Assembly (NCBI RefSeq): GCF_900091605.1
Contig: NZ_FMCQ01000008.1
Span: forward strand, 248,001-312,000
From: Micromonospora tulbaghiae
GTDB lineage: Bacteria > Actinomycetota > Actinomycetes > Mycobacteriales > Micromonosporaceae
Direction: 5' to 3'
DNA length: 64,000 nt
The notes under the pieces were generated by a model, which was not told the DNA's origin, made no database searches, and saw only the letters and a program-made list of their open reading frames with translations. Positions 34,559 to 43,354 of this stretch are shown here, one piece after another (position 1 is the first letter of the stretch; each line of letters opens with the position of its first letter). The position numbers and the translations under genes are program-made.

Positions 34559-36301
34559 TCAGCCGGCGGCGACCTCGGTGGTCGTGCGGATCCGGTCCAG
34601 CGCCGGCGGGGAGACCGGCGACTTCTCGGTCAGGTACGCGGTGAAGGCGTCCAGGTCGATCTGCCCGGTCACCGCGTTGGTGCCACCGGTCAGGACGCTG
34701 AAGCCGTCGCCGCCACCGGCGAGGAAGTTGTTCACCGTGACCCGGTAGGTGGCGGTGTCAGTCACCGGGGTGCCGTTGATGGTGAGGCTGCCCCGGACCA
34801 CCCGGGTGCCGGCGCACGGCGTGCCGGCCGGTGCGGTGGTGCCGTTGACGTCCACGACGTAGTTGACCGTCGAGGACGCGTAGAGCACGCGCGCCACGGT
34901 GAACTGCTGCTCCAGCATGCAGTAGAGCTGCGCGCCGGTCAGGTCCAGCGTCACCAGGTTGTTGGCGAACGGCTGCACGGTGAACGCCTCGGCGTAGGTG
35001 ACCGGGCCGGCGTCGAGGTCGGCGCGTACGCCACCGGGGTTCATGAACGCGGCGACCGCGTTCTGCTCGGTGTCCGTGGCGGCGAGCTGTGCGTCGGCGA
35101 TCACGTTGCCCAGCGGCGACTCACCGGTCTGGTACGTCGGCTTGCCGTTGACGTCGACCCCGGTCTGGTACAGGTTCTCCTGGGTCTTGGTGATCGCGGC
35201 GGTGGTCTCGCCGACCACGCGGTCGGCCACCGGGCCGAGCGCGGTCTTGTACCGGTTGATCAGGTCGGTCGAGGGCTGGTCCGGCTTCACGTCTCGGGTG
35301 ACCACCACGTTGTTCGCGGACGCGCTCACCACGTCGCGGGTGCGCGGGTCGATCTTCAGGTCGATCTGGGTGACCAGGCGGCCGAACGAGCTGGCGCTGG
35401 TGACCAGCTTGCCGTTGATGTTGCAGTTGTACGCGGCGTGGGTGTGCCCGCTGACGATCACGTCGATGGACGGGTCCATCCGGTTGGCGATGTCGACGAT
35501 CGGGCCGCTGAACCCGGTGCAGTCGTTGATGCCGCCGCCGTTCTGCACGCCGCCCTCGTGCAGCAGCACGACGATGCTCTTGACCCCGAGCAGGCGCAGG
35601 ATCTTGGCGTACTTGTTGGCGGTGTCGGCCTCGTCGGTGAACCGCAGGCCGGCGACGCCCTGCTGGCTGACGATGTTCGGGGTGGCCTCCAGGGTCATCC
35701 CGATGAAGCCGATCGGGACACCCTTGACGATCTTGATGCCGAACGGCTGCATCAGCGGCAGGCCGGTGGAGGTCTTGAACGCATTCGCCGAGAGGTACGT
35801 GAACTTGGCGCCACCGAACGGGGTGCCGTCGGCGCAGCCGTCCACCGGGTGGCAGCCGCCGCGCTGCATGCGCAGCAGCTCGGCCGCGCCCTCGTCGAAC
35901 TCGTGGTTGCCGACGCTCGCGAACTCCAGCCCGGCGAGGTTCATCTCCTCGATGGTGGGCTCGTCGTGGAACGCGGCGGAGAGCAGCGGCGAGGCGCCGA
36001 TCAGGTCGCCGGCGGCGACCGTGACAGTGCCCTTGCCCTGCTGCTTGGCGGCGGCGCGCATCGACTTCAGGTGGCTGGCCAGGTATTCCGCGCCACCGGC
36101 CGGCTGGCCCTCGATGGTGCCGCTGGAGCCGGTCGGCGGCTCCAGGTTGCCGTGGAAGTCGTTGATCGCGAGCAACTGGACGTCGACCGGCTTCGGGCGG
36201 GCCTCGGCCTGGTCGGGGGTGACGGCGACCGCGGTGAACGCGGTCGCGGCGAGTGCGGCCAGGCCGACGGCGGCCCGGCGTCGCATCCCGGTGACGGACA
36301 T
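34559..36301 (-). CDS. Secreted bifunctional 5'-nucleotidase / 2',3'-cyclic phosphodiesterase-like protein
   Basis: 580 residues. A signal peptide (RRRAAVGLAALAATAFTAVAVTPDQAEA) is followed by a metallophosphoesterase domain: LLAINDFHGNLEP, VAAGDLIGASPLLS, SVGNHEFDEGAAELL, MTLEATPNI, VVLLHEGG and VIVSGHTHAAYNC. The C-terminal 5'-nucleotidase domain has VNGKPTYQTGESPLGNVIADA, FMNPGGVRADLDAG and NNFLAGGGDGFSVL. It should dephosphorylate extracellular nucleotides, releasing phosphate and nucleosides. ATG 36301 has GAGGAG upstream, and the frame before it lacks coding character. Confidence 0.92.
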   Translation of the reverse strand: MSVTGMRRRAAVGLAALAATAFTAVAVTPDQAEARPKPVDVQLLAINDFHGNLEPPTGSSGTIEGQPAGGAEYLASHLKSMRAAAKQQGKGTVTVAAGDLIGASPLLSAAFHDEPTIEEMNLAGLEFASVGNHEFDEGAAELLRMQRGGCHPVDGCADGTPFGGAKFTYLSANAFKTSTGLPLMQPFGIKIVKGVPIGFIGMTLEATPNIVSQQGVAGLRFTDEADTANKYAKILRLLGVKSIVVLLHEGGVQNGGGINDCTGFSGPIVDIANRMDPSIDVIVSGHTHAAYNCNINGKLVTSASSFGRLVTQIDLKIDPRTRDVVSASANNVVVTRDVKPDQPSTDLINRYKTALGPVADRVVGETTAAITKTQENLYQTGVDVNGKPTYQTGESPLGNVIADAQLAATDTEQNAVAAFMNPGGVRADLDAGPVTYAEAFTVQPFANNLVTLDLTGAQLYCMLEQQFTVARVLYASSTVNYVVDVNGTTAPAGTPCAGTRVVRGSLTINGTPVTDTATYRVTVNNFLAGGGDGFSVLTGGTNAVTGQIDLDAFTAYLTEKSPVSPPALDRIRTTTEVAAG

Positions 36302-36703
36302 GGAACTCCTCGTGAGATGCCGGTATGTGGCGTCCGGGCGATGGTTCGCCCGGCGACCCTGATCCGTGCCGTGACAGGTGTCGATCGCGGTGGACGGTAC
36401 TCGGGGGAACGCCGCCCCGCCGGGGTAGCTTCTCATCCACCGGCCGCCAGGTCGAACGGGGCGGCATCAGGAATCGTCGTTGCCTCCGGGCGGCCCGTAC
36501 CGGTCTGCCGGACGAGTCGGACATGATGGTCAGGTGACATTCCGCGCGGCGCGCGCTGTCGACGCCTGCCGTTCTCGAAGGCGCCGGCTCCCAGGGACAG
36601 GGAGCCGGCGCCGACGCTCATGTCACGCGCAATTCCTTGCGCTGGCAACCGTCCTTGCCGGAATCACCTCCTGCCGGACACCCATCGCGAACCGAACGGT
36701 CGT
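36302..36703. other. Intergenic gap with promoter and terminator
   Basis: About 400 bases without a credible gene. The left part carries the upstream region of the nucleotidase gene; the right part holds a 13-bp hairpin (36580-36612) that likely ends the minus-strand transcript coming from 36704. A stretch near 36610-36700 is less GC-rich. Confidence 0.6.
36580..36612. terminator. Terminator hairpin
   Basis: A perfect 13-bp stem (36580-36592 with 36600-36612), loop AGGGACA, about 90 bases past the minus-strand stop at 36704. Confidence 0.75.
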
Positions 36704-37396
36704 TCATGTCCGACGGCCCGGCATATCGAGCAAACTGTCCGAACTCGACTGACGCCCCGGAGGGCTGGTCGCGGGTCCGCTGTGGGCGGTGGCGACGAGC
36801 CTGCGCAACGCCGGCCGCGTCCACCGCCCGGCCACCCCCGGCCGGCCCGCCAGGTAGCCGACGGTCCGCGCGGCGTCCCAGCCGTGCGCCTCGCGCAGCC
36901 CGCGCGCCAGCATCCCGAGATAGACCGGAGCGGGCCGGGTCCACCGCACCTCCACCGCCCGGTGCGGCGCGGTGAACGTGAGCATCGGCAGGCCCTCGTG
37001 GACACCGACGCGCAGCAGCGTCTCGTAGCGGCCCGGCCCGAGCCTCGCCCGCCCGGTCTCGACCGCCGCGAGGATCCCGGCCAGGTCGGCGCCGGGCGGC
37101 CGGTACATCTCCTGCGCGGCGATGTCGGCGAACTGCTCGACGGTCACCAGGTAGCCGCGCGCCGCCGCCCGGCCGGGCAGCAGCGGATCGTAGAACGCCA
37201 TGCCGCCGGTCCAGGCCCTCGACTCGCCGGCGAAGTAGACGCCGCCGGGGATGAGCACCGGAACCGTCCGGCGCGGTGGCCGGCGGTCCCGGCAGCCGGG
37301 GTACGTGCGCAGCCCGCCGGGTGGACACCCGCCACGCAGATACCAGTTGAGCCGTGCGGCGTGCAGATTCGAGCCGTACGCGACGTACCAGAGCAT
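36704..37396 (-). CDS. Gamma-glutamylcyclotransferase-like fold protein
   Basis: 230 residues beginning MLWYVAYGSNLHAARLNWYL. YGSNL is the signature of the gamma-glutamylcyclotransferase (BtrG-like) fold and binds the substrate carboxylate. A later acidic residue in AGESRAWTGGMAFYDP is a candidate general acid/base. Homologues in actinomycetes are sometimes named histone deacetylase without evident support. The last about 25 residues are polar and probably disordered. It starts 12 bases after the phosphodiesterase stop, so the two form an operon. Substrate unknown. Confidence 0.75.
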   Translation of the reverse strand: MLWYVAYGSNLHAARLNWYLRGGCPPGGLRTYPGCRDRRPPRRTVPVLIPGGVYFAGESRAWTGGMAFYDPLLPGRAAARGYLVTVEQFADIAAQEMYRPPGADLAGILAAVETGRARLGPGRYETLLRVGVHEGLPMLTFTAPHRAVEVRWTRPAPVYLGMLARGLREAHGWDAARTVGYLAGRPGVAGRWTRPALRRLVATAHSGPATSPPGRQSSSDSLLDMPGRRT

Positions 37397-37408
37397 CGGC
37401 GGCGCGGC

Positions 37409-38188
37409 TCAGAACCAGCAGGTGCGCCCGGCGGCGTGGCTGACCTGGACGGTGTGCGTCACGCAGCCGCCGTCGGCGATCAGGTGCAGCAGGAAGGCGG
37501 TCGGCTCGGCGAGGAACCCCGGCTCCTCGTCGTCGGTCATGGCCAGGCCCACCTGGATCCAGGTGCTCGGCGCGGTGGTCAGCACCGTACCGGCGAACGC
37601 GCTCGTCACCTGACGGTGCAGGTGGCCCGCGGCGACGCGTACGACATGGGGGTGACGGCCGACCACGGCGGCGAGCGCGTCGGCGTCGACGAGACCCATG
37701 CCGTCCATGACGGGTGCGCCCACCGCGACCGGCGGATGGTGCAGGCACACGACGGCGGGCGCGTCGGTACGCCCGGCGAGCACCCCGTCCAGCCAGGCGA
37801 GCTGCTCGTCGCCGAGGCGTCCGCCAGGGCTGCCCGGGGTGAGCGAGTCGAGCACCACGAGCGTCGCGTCCGGCAGGTCGACGTGGTAGTGCGCCGAGAA
37901 GCCACCCGCCAGGTAGGGGGTGCCGCCGAACGTGTCGAGCAGCGACTCGCGGTCGTCGTGGTTGCCGGTCACCAGGTGCACCGGCAGCGGGAACGCACCG
38001 ACGATCTCGCGCAGGGCGAGGTATTCGTCCGGGCGGCCGTTGGCGGTCAGGTCACCGGTGATCACCACGCAGTCGGGCCGGGGACGCAGCGCGAGCACCG
38101 TGCCGAGTGCCCGGTGCAGCCCGGACGCCGGGGCGGCCGCGAGCGGGCCGGTGGTCACGTGCGGGTCGCTGAGCTGGGCGATGAGCAT
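37409..38188 (-). CDS. CpdA-like metallophosphoesterase (cyclic-nucleotide phosphodiesterase)
   Basis: 259 residues of the class III phosphodiesterase type. Metal motifs are AQLSDPHVTTGP (about 4-15), VVITGDLTANGRPDEY, VTGNHDDRESLL, VVCLHHPPVAVG and RVAAGHLHRQV. The spacing fits CpdA/Rv0805-like enzymes, which hydrolyse cAMP and other phosphodiesters. A cAMP role would pair with the cyclase gene at 13457, but the two loci are far apart and the link is speculative. A GAGGCCACC sequence precedes the ATG. First gene of a two-gene operon. Confidence 0.85.
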   Translation of the reverse strand: MLIAQLSDPHVTTGPLAAAPASGLHRALGTVLALRPRPDCVVITGDLTANGRPDEYLALREIVGAFPLPVHLVTGNHDDRESLLDTFGGTPYLAGGFSAHYHVDLPDATLVVLDSLTPGSPGGRLGDEQLAWLDGVLAGRTDAPAVVCLHHPPVAVGAPVMDGMGLVDADALAAVVGRHPHVVRVAAGHLHRQVTSAFAGTVLTTAPSTWIQVGLAMTDDEEPGFLAEPTAFLLHLIADGGCVTHTVQVSHAAGRTCWF

Positions 38189-38364
38189 CGGTGGCCTCCT
38201 CGGGTCCCGGCCCTCACGCTATCGCCGCGCGCCCTCCCCGCGCAGGCCCGATCTCGCCCACAGGCTGCGTCCACAGCCTGTGGATAGCACATGTGTACGA
38301 AGGTCGGCGGCGGCTGCGCTGAGTACCCTTGATCGCGACCCGACCCCCTCCGAGCAGGAACGAC

Positions 38365-39822
38365 GTGGATCACGAGCGAGTCCTCCGCGACGTCACGGTG
38401 CGCCTCCCCACGGCGTCCACCGTCCCGGAGGCGTGCCAGTGGACCGTCGCCGCGCTCGCCCGGCACACACCGGCGACCGCCACCGTCCTGCTCCGCGTCC
38501 ACGACCGTCTGCGCTGCGTCGCCGCGACCGGCGCCTGGCAGGTGTTCTCGCACGTGCCGGCGACCGCCGACAGCGCCCCGCCGGGCCGTCACCGGCCCGA
38601 ACCCTCGGTGGTGCGGCGGGTCTACGCCTCCGGCCTGACCGCCGCCGTGCCCGACGTCAGCGCCGACCCCGACTATCTCGAGGTCCGCCCGGACGTCACC
38701 GCCGAGCTCTGCGTGCCGGTACGGGACCCGGACGGCCGTCCGATCGGGGTGCTCGACCTCCAGTGGAGCGAGCCGGTCGTGCTCGCGGCGTGGCGGGAGA
38801 CCGCCGAACTCGTGGCCGACCGCCTCGGCGGGCGGATCGCCGCGCTCGGCGGGCCACCGGCCGAGAGCCGCAGTGAGAAGCTGCTCCGGCACGCGGCCGC
38901 GTTCACCGCCGCGCCGACCGACTGGGACCTGATGACCGCCGCGCTCGCCGCGGCCCGGGACGTGTCAGCGCTCTCCGCCGCCGTGCTGGTGCTCACCGGC
39001 CGGCGCGGCCCGCGCCTCGGCGCGCCCACCGGCACCCCGGGCGAGTTGGAGGCGCGGATCCGGGCCGAGCTGGACGAGGCCGGGCCGGCCGGGCTCGACC
39101 GCATGATCGACCGGGCCCACCGGTACGGCTCGGCGTACACGCTGGGCGAGGCGGGCCACCCGCCCACCGACGAGTACCTGCCGCTGACCCGCGCCGGCGC
39201 ACGCACGCTGGTGGCGGTGCCGGTCGGCACACCGGCCTCCGGCGGCGTACTGCTCGTCGCCGACGAGCAGCGCCTACGCCCCGACCCGACCACGGTCAAC
39301 CTGATCGAGCTGCTCGCCGGGCAGGCGTGGACCTGCCTGGACCGGTTGCGTACGCTCGCCCGGCTCCGCGAGCAGGCCAGCTCGGACCCGCTCACCGGGC
39401 TGCGGCACACCGGCCCGTTCGGGCAGCGGATCGCCACCGCGACGCCGGGACGTACCGCCCTGCTGGCGATCGACGTGGACGGGTTCAAGGACGTCAACGA
39501 CACGTACGGCCACCAGGCCGGCGACCGGCTGCTGGTGGGGCTGGCCCGGGCTCTGGAGGGCGCGTTGCGCCAGGGCGACGAGCTGTACCGGACCGGTGGC
39601 GACGAGTTCGTGGCAGTGATCGAGGTGAGCCGCCCGGAGGAGGCGGTCCGGATCGCCGAACGGCTCACCGAGGCGGCCCGCCGTACCGGCCGCACGATCA
39701 GCGTCGGCATCGCCCTGCCGAGGCCCGGCGAGTCGCCCGAGCGCACCCTGCACCGAGCCGACCAGGCCCTCTACGCGGTCAAGCGCCACGGCCGAGACGG
39801 CGTCCACCTCTCCGCCGCCTAA
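38365..39822 (+). CDS. GAF-GGDEF diguanylate cyclase
   Basis: 485 residues. An N-terminal GAF-like sensor (about 20-160: RVHDRLRCVAATGAW, SVVRRVYASGLTAAVPD, VPVRDPDGRPIGVLDLQW) is followed by a second GAF-like region (about 180-320). A GGDEF domain ends the protein: LTGLRHTGPFGQRI, IDVDGFKDVNDTYGHQAGDRLL and the active-site loop RTGGDEFVAV with GGDEF intact. There is no EAL domain and no membrane helix. It should make cyclic di-GMP in response to a small-molecule or redox cue. GTG 38365 is chosen for AGGAACGAC upstream. Confidence 0.88.
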   Translation: MDHERVLRDVTVRLPTASTVPEACQWTVAALARHTPATATVLLRVHDRLRCVAATGAWQVFSHVPATADSAPPGRHRPEPSVVRRVYASGLTAAVPDVSADPDYLEVRPDVTAELCVPVRDPDGRPIGVLDLQWSEPVVLAAWRETAELVADRLGGRIAALGGPPAESRSEKLLRHAAAFTAAPTDWDLMTAALAAARDVSALSAAVLVLTGRRGPRLGAPTGTPGELEARIRAELDEAGPAGLDRMIDRAHRYGSAYTLGEAGHPPTDEYLPLTRAGARTLVAVPVGTPASGGVLLVADEQRLRPDPTTVNLIELLAGQAWTCLDRLRTLARLREQASSDPLTGLRHTGPFGQRIATATPGRTALLAIDVDGFKDVNDTYGHQAGDRLLVGLARALEGALRQGDELYRTGGDEFVAVIEVSRPEEAVRIAERLTEAARRTGRTISVGIALPRPGESPERTLHRADQALYAVKRHGRDGVHLSAA

Positions 39823-39826
39823 CCCC

Positions 39827-39874
39827 GCTCCCGCTCCCGCTCCCGCTCCCGCTCCCGCTCCCGCTCCCGCTCCC
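39827..39874 (+). repeat. Hexanucleotide tandem repeat (GCTCCC x 8)
   Basis: Eight perfect GCTCCC units directly after the GGDEF stop codon (39820-39822) and directly before a palindromic repeat. It is outside coding sequence. Such tracts are prone to slippage, so copy number may vary between strains. Confidence 0.95.
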
Positions 39875-39875
39875 G

Positions 39876-39944
39876 CGATCTTGCACTTCTTGCCCCGTCG
39901 AAAGGTGCAAATGCCCCACAGCCGGGGCCAGAAGTGCAAGATCG
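39876..39944. repeat. GATCTTGC-type palindromic intergenic repeat (copy 2)
   Basis: A perfect 15-bp stem (CGATCTTGCACTTCT at 39876-39890 with 39930-39944) around about 39 bases holding further GCCCC/GGGGC pairs. It has the same outer sequence and size as 17867-17944. It lies between the convergent ends of the GGDEF and asd genes. Confidence 0.75.
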
Positions 39945-39997
39945 ACGCCAGAAGGAGGGCGGCAGGCGAGCGCGCGGCGCGAGGGCGCGGGGCCGGG

Positions 39998-41059
39998 TTA
40001 GGGGCGGGTCATGTCCTTGGCCAGCAGTTCGGCGATCTGGGCCGTGTTGAGGGCCGCGCCCTTGCGGAGGTTGTCGCCGGTCACGAACAGGTCCAGGGCG
40101 CGGGGGTCGTCCACCGCCCGGCGGATCCGGCCCACCCAGGACGGGTCGGTGCCGACCGCGTCGATCGGCATCGGGAACTCCCCGGCCGCCGGGTCGTCGA
40201 CCAGGATCACGCCCGGGGCGTTGCGCAGCACCTCGCGAGCGCCCTCGGCGTCCACCTCGGTGGCGAAGACCGCGTGCACGGCGACCGAGTGACCGGTCAC
40301 CACCGGCACCCGTACGCAGGTGGCGGACACCTTGAGGTCGGGCAGCCCGAGGATCTTGCGCGACTCGTTGCGCAGCTTCATCTCCTCGGAGGACCATCCG
40401 CCGTCGGCGAGCGAGCCCGCCCACGGTACGACGTTCAGCGCCAGCGGCGCCGGGAACGGACCCAGCTCGTCTCCGACGGCCTGCCGCACGTCCCCGGCAC
40501 GGGTACCGAGCACCCGGTCTCCAGCGATCTTGCCGAGCTGGAGGTGCAGCGCGTCCACGCCTGCCTGCCCCGCCCCGGAGACCGCCTGGTACGACGCGAG
40601 CACCAGCTCGCGCAGCCCGTACTCGCGGTGCAGCGGCGCGACCGCCACGATCATCGCCAGGGTGGTGCAGTTGGCGTTGGCGATGATGCCCTTGGGCCGG
40701 TTGCGCACCTGCTCGGGGTTGATCTCGGGGACCACGAGCGGCACGTCGCGGTCCATCCGGAAGGCGCCGGAGTTGTCCACCACCACGGCGCCGCGCGCGA
40801 CAGCGACCGGGGCCCACTGAGCGGAGACGTCGTCCGGCACGTCGAACATCGCCACGTCGACGCCGTCGAGCGCGTCGGCGGTGAGCGCCTGGACGGTCAG
40901 CTCCTCGCCCCGGCACTGCACGCGCCGGCCGGCCGACCGCTCGGATGCGAGCAGCCGGATCTCGCCCCAGACGTTGCGCCGGGAGGAGAGGATCTGGCAC
41001 ATCACCGTGCCGACGGCACCTGTCGCCCCGACCACGGCGAGGGTGGGTAGCGACGCCAT
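39998..41059 (-). CDS. asd: Aspartate-semialdehyde dehydrogenase
   Basis: 353 residues. It reduces aspartyl phosphate to aspartate semialdehyde with NADPH, second step to lysine, threonine, methionine and diaminopimelate. The N-terminal nucleotide site is AVVGATGAVGTVMCQIL; the catalytic nucleophile is Cys131 in ANANCTTLAM; the substrate motif SYQAVSGAGQAG and a later catalytic His near GHSVAVHAVF follow. Length is normal. It starts six bases after the aspartate kinase stop, the lysC-asd operon typical of actinobacteria. Confidence 0.95.
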   Translation of the reverse strand: MASLPTLAVVGATGAVGTVMCQILSSRRNVWGEIRLLASERSAGRRVQCRGEELTVQALTADALDGVDVAMFDVPDDVSAQWAPVAVARGAVVVDNSGAFRMDRDVPLVVPEINPEQVRNRPKGIIANANCTTLAMIVAVAPLHREYGLRELVLASYQAVSGAGQAGVDALHLQLGKIAGDRVLGTRAGDVRQAVGDELGPFPAPLALNVVPWAGSLADGGWSSEEMKLRNESRKILGLPDLKVSATCVRVPVVTGHSVAVHAVFATEVDAEGAREVLRNAPGVILVDDPAAGEFPMPIDAVGTDPSWVGRIRRAVDDPRALDLFVTGDNLRKGAALNTAQIAELLAKDMTRP

Positions 41060-41065
41060 GACGCG

Positions 41066-42331
41066 TTACCGCCCGGTGCCGGCGTAGACGACGGCTTCGG
41101 TGTCACCACCCAGCTCGAAGGCGTCGTGGATGGCCCGGACCGCCTTGTCGAGGTCGGTGTCGCGGCAGACCACGGAGACCCGGATCTCCGACGTGGAGAT
41201 CATCTCGATGTTCACGCCGGCCGCGCCGAGGGCGGCGAAGAAGCCGGCGGCCACGCCCGGGTGCGAGCGCATGCCCGCGCCGATCAGGGAGACCTTGCCG
41301 ACGTGGTCGTCGTACAGCAGGCCCTTGAACTTGACCGACTCCTGGATCTTGCTGAGCGCGGTCATCGCGGTCGGGCCGTCGGCCTTGGGCAGCGTGAACG
41401 AGATGTCCGTGCGGCCGGTGCCCTCGGTGGACACGTTCTGCACGATCATGTCGATGTTGATCTCCGCGCCAGCCACGGTGTCGAAGATCGACGCGGCGGC
41501 GCCCGGCTCGTCGGGCACGCCAACGATCGTGATCTTCGCCTCGCTGCGGTCGTGGGCGACCCCGGTGATCAGTGCCTGTTCCACAGGAAGGTCCTCCATC
41601 GATCCGGTGACCATCGTGCCGGTGTTGGTCGAGTATGACGAACGGACGTGGATCGGCAAGCCCGCGCGCCGCGCGTACTCGACGCTGCGCAGGTGCAGCA
41701 CCTTCGCGCCGCAGGCGGCCAGCTCCAGCATCTCCTCGTAGGTGATCAGCTTGATGTGCCGCGCGTTCGGCACGATGCGCGGGTCGGCGGTGAAGATGCC
41801 GTCCACGTCCGTGTAGATCTCGCAGACGTCCGCCTCCAGCGCGGCGGCGAGCGCCACTGCAGTGGTGTCCGAGCCGCCCCGCCCGAGCGTGGTCACGTCC
41901 TTGGTGTCCTGCGAGACGCCCTGGAAGCCGGCCACGATGACCACCGCGCCCTCGTCCAGCGCGCCCTTGAGCCGCCCCGGGGTCACGTCGATGATCCGGG
42001 CCCGGCCGTGCACCGAGGTGGTGATCACGCCGGCCTGGGAACCGGTGAACGAGCGGGCCTCGTACCCCAGGTTGTGGATGGCCATGGCGAGCAGCGCCAT
42101 GGAGATCCGCTCCCCGGCGGTGAGCAGCATGTCCAGCTCGCGGCCCGGCGGCAGCGGGCTGACCTGGTTGGCCAGGTCGAGCAGCTCGTCGGTGGTGTCG
42201 CCCATGGCGGACACCACCACCACCACGTCGTCACCGGCCTTGCGCGCGGCCACGATGCGCTCGGCCACCCGCTTGATCCGCTCGGCGTTGGCGACGGAGG
42301 ACCCGCCGTACTTCTGCACCACGAGTGCCAC
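41066..42331 (-). CDS. lysC: Aspartate kinase (feedback-regulated, with internal start for a beta subunit)
   Basis: 421 residues, the length of the mycobacterial enzyme. The kinase domain begins VVQKYGGSSVANAERI, and continues with MLLTAGERISMALLAM, VAGFQGVSQDTKDVTTLGRG and YTDVDGIFTADPRI. Two C-terminal ACT domains (GVAHDRSEAKITIVGVPDEPG; VGKVSLIGAGMRSHPGVAAGFF) bind lysine/threonine. In Corynebacterium an in-frame start gives a separate beta subunit; here ATG 41599 (MEDLPVEQALITGVA) is the matching position. GTG 42331 is preceded by GGGAGGGAG. Coupled to asd. Confidence 0.95.
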   Translation of the reverse strand: MALVVQKYGGSSVANAERIKRVAERIVAARKAGDDVVVVVSAMGDTTDELLDLANQVSPLPPGRELDMLLTAGERISMALLAMAIHNLGYEARSFTGSQAGVITTSVHGRARIIDVTPGRLKGALDEGAVVIVAGFQGVSQDTKDVTTLGRGGSDTTAVALAAALEADVCEIYTDVDGIFTADPRIVPNARHIKLITYEEMLELAACGAKVLHLRSVEYARRAGLPIHVRSSYSTNTGTMVTGSMEDLPVEQALITGVAHDRSEAKITIVGVPDEPGAAASIFDTVAGAEINIDMIVQNVSTEGTGRTDISFTLPKADGPTAMTALSKIQESVKFKGLLYDDHVGKVSLIGAGMRSHPGVAAGFFAALGAAGVNIEMISTSEIRVSVVCRDTDLDKAVRAIHDAFELGGDTEAVVYAGTGR

Positions 42332-42557
42332 GACGGTGCACTCCCTCCCAGCGACGACCCTGAGCGTGCCGACGCCGCCGGGTCTCTCGGTCCGGCGGCG
42401 CGTGTCAGACCGCCTCAGCCTATCGGGCGGGCCGCGACACCGGGTCGGGTGATCCCACCATCCGGCCTCGCCGTGGGGCGGCTCACCAGCCCGGGAGTAC
42501 GCGACACGCCAAGCGGTACAGCCGTACGGTGGGCTGTCCGCGAGCGTCCCCACGACG

Positions 42558-42563
42558 CAGAAT
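42558..42563 (+). promoter_or_regulatory. Putative -10 box (CAGAAT) for lipoprotein gene
   Basis: CAGAAT, six bases, GTG 42570; identical hexamer and spacing to the MFS gene at 33177. Confidence 0.55.
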
Positions 42564-42569
42564 GAGCCG

Positions 42570-43331
42570 GTGCACGCTCATCGACGTGCGGCCCGCCTGA
42601 CCGGCGTGCTCGCGCTCACCCTGCCGGTACTGCTGGCCGCCTGCGACGGCGGCCGTCCCGATGCGGCGCCCACCGGCACCGCCGACCCGGTCCCGGTGCA
42701 GGTGGACGCCGCCCGCGAGGAACTGGCCGGACTGGCCGCCGCGGCGCAGGACCGGCACCTCACCGCCACGTACGCGTTCGCGCCCGCCGATGGCGCCCCC
42801 CGCACGGTGTCCTTCACCAGCGCCAACGACGGCAGCTGGCGGGTCGACGTGCCCGGCTGGGGGCACGCCGGCACGGTGGACGTCTCACTCGCCGGCACCT
42901 CCGACGGGCTGTTCCAGTGCGCGCTGCCCTCGGCCGGCTGGGCACAGTCGGCGACCTGCGTCCGCCTCGGCGACGCCGACGACGCGGTGCCGCGCCGGCT
43001 GGATCCCCGGGTGCAGCACCCGTTCACCGACTGGCTGGAGGTGCTGACCGACCGGCGTGCGCCGCTCGCGGTCTCCCCCGCCGAGCCGCTGCCGGGCGCC
43101 GACGGCCCGTGCTACACGGTCGACAGCACCTCGGCGTCGCTGAACGCGCCGCTCGACGTGGGCATCTACTGCTTCCGGGAGGACGGCACACCGGCGGCGG
43201 TACGGGCCGGGTTCGGCACCCTGACGCTGACCGGCGAGCCCGGCGCCGCGCCGGGCTCCGTCGAGCTGGCCGGCGCGGTGACCGACGGCGAGCCGGTGAG
43301 CCGGGACGCCCCGAGCCCGGGAGCGCCGTAG
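42570..43331 (+). CDS. Putative lipoprotein, unknown function
   Basis: 253 residues. The start is a lipoprotein signal: basic RRAARLTG, hydrophobic VLALTLPVLLA, and lipobox LLAAC with Cys near residue 24. The mature part has strands such as DRHLTATYAFAPADGAPRTVSFTSANDGSWRVDVPGWG and two paired-looking Cys (FQCALPS...QSATCVRL), and a second pair (GPCYTV...IYCFRE), suggesting a disulfide-bonded outside domain of the LolA/LppX or DUF kind. It is divergent from lysC. No specific family assigned. Confidence 0.78.
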   Translation: MHAHRRAARLTGVLALTLPVLLAACDGGRPDAAPTGTADPVPVQVDAAREELAGLAAAAQDRHLTATYAFAPADGAPRTVSFTSANDGSWRVDVPGWGHAGTVDVSLAGTSDGLFQCALPSAGWAQSATCVRLGDADDAVPRRLDPRVQHPFTDWLEVLTDRRAPLAVSPAEPLPGADGPCYTVDSTSASLNAPLDVGIYCFREDGTPAAVRAGFGTLTLTGEPGAAPGSVELAGAVTDGEPVSRDAPSPGAP

Positions 43332-43354
43332 CGCTGGGCGTACGACCCGAGCGC

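Noticed and set aside
39827..39944. CRISPR-like array
   Set aside because: Direct six-base units without spacers followed by a single palindrome; no cas genes anywhere in the window.
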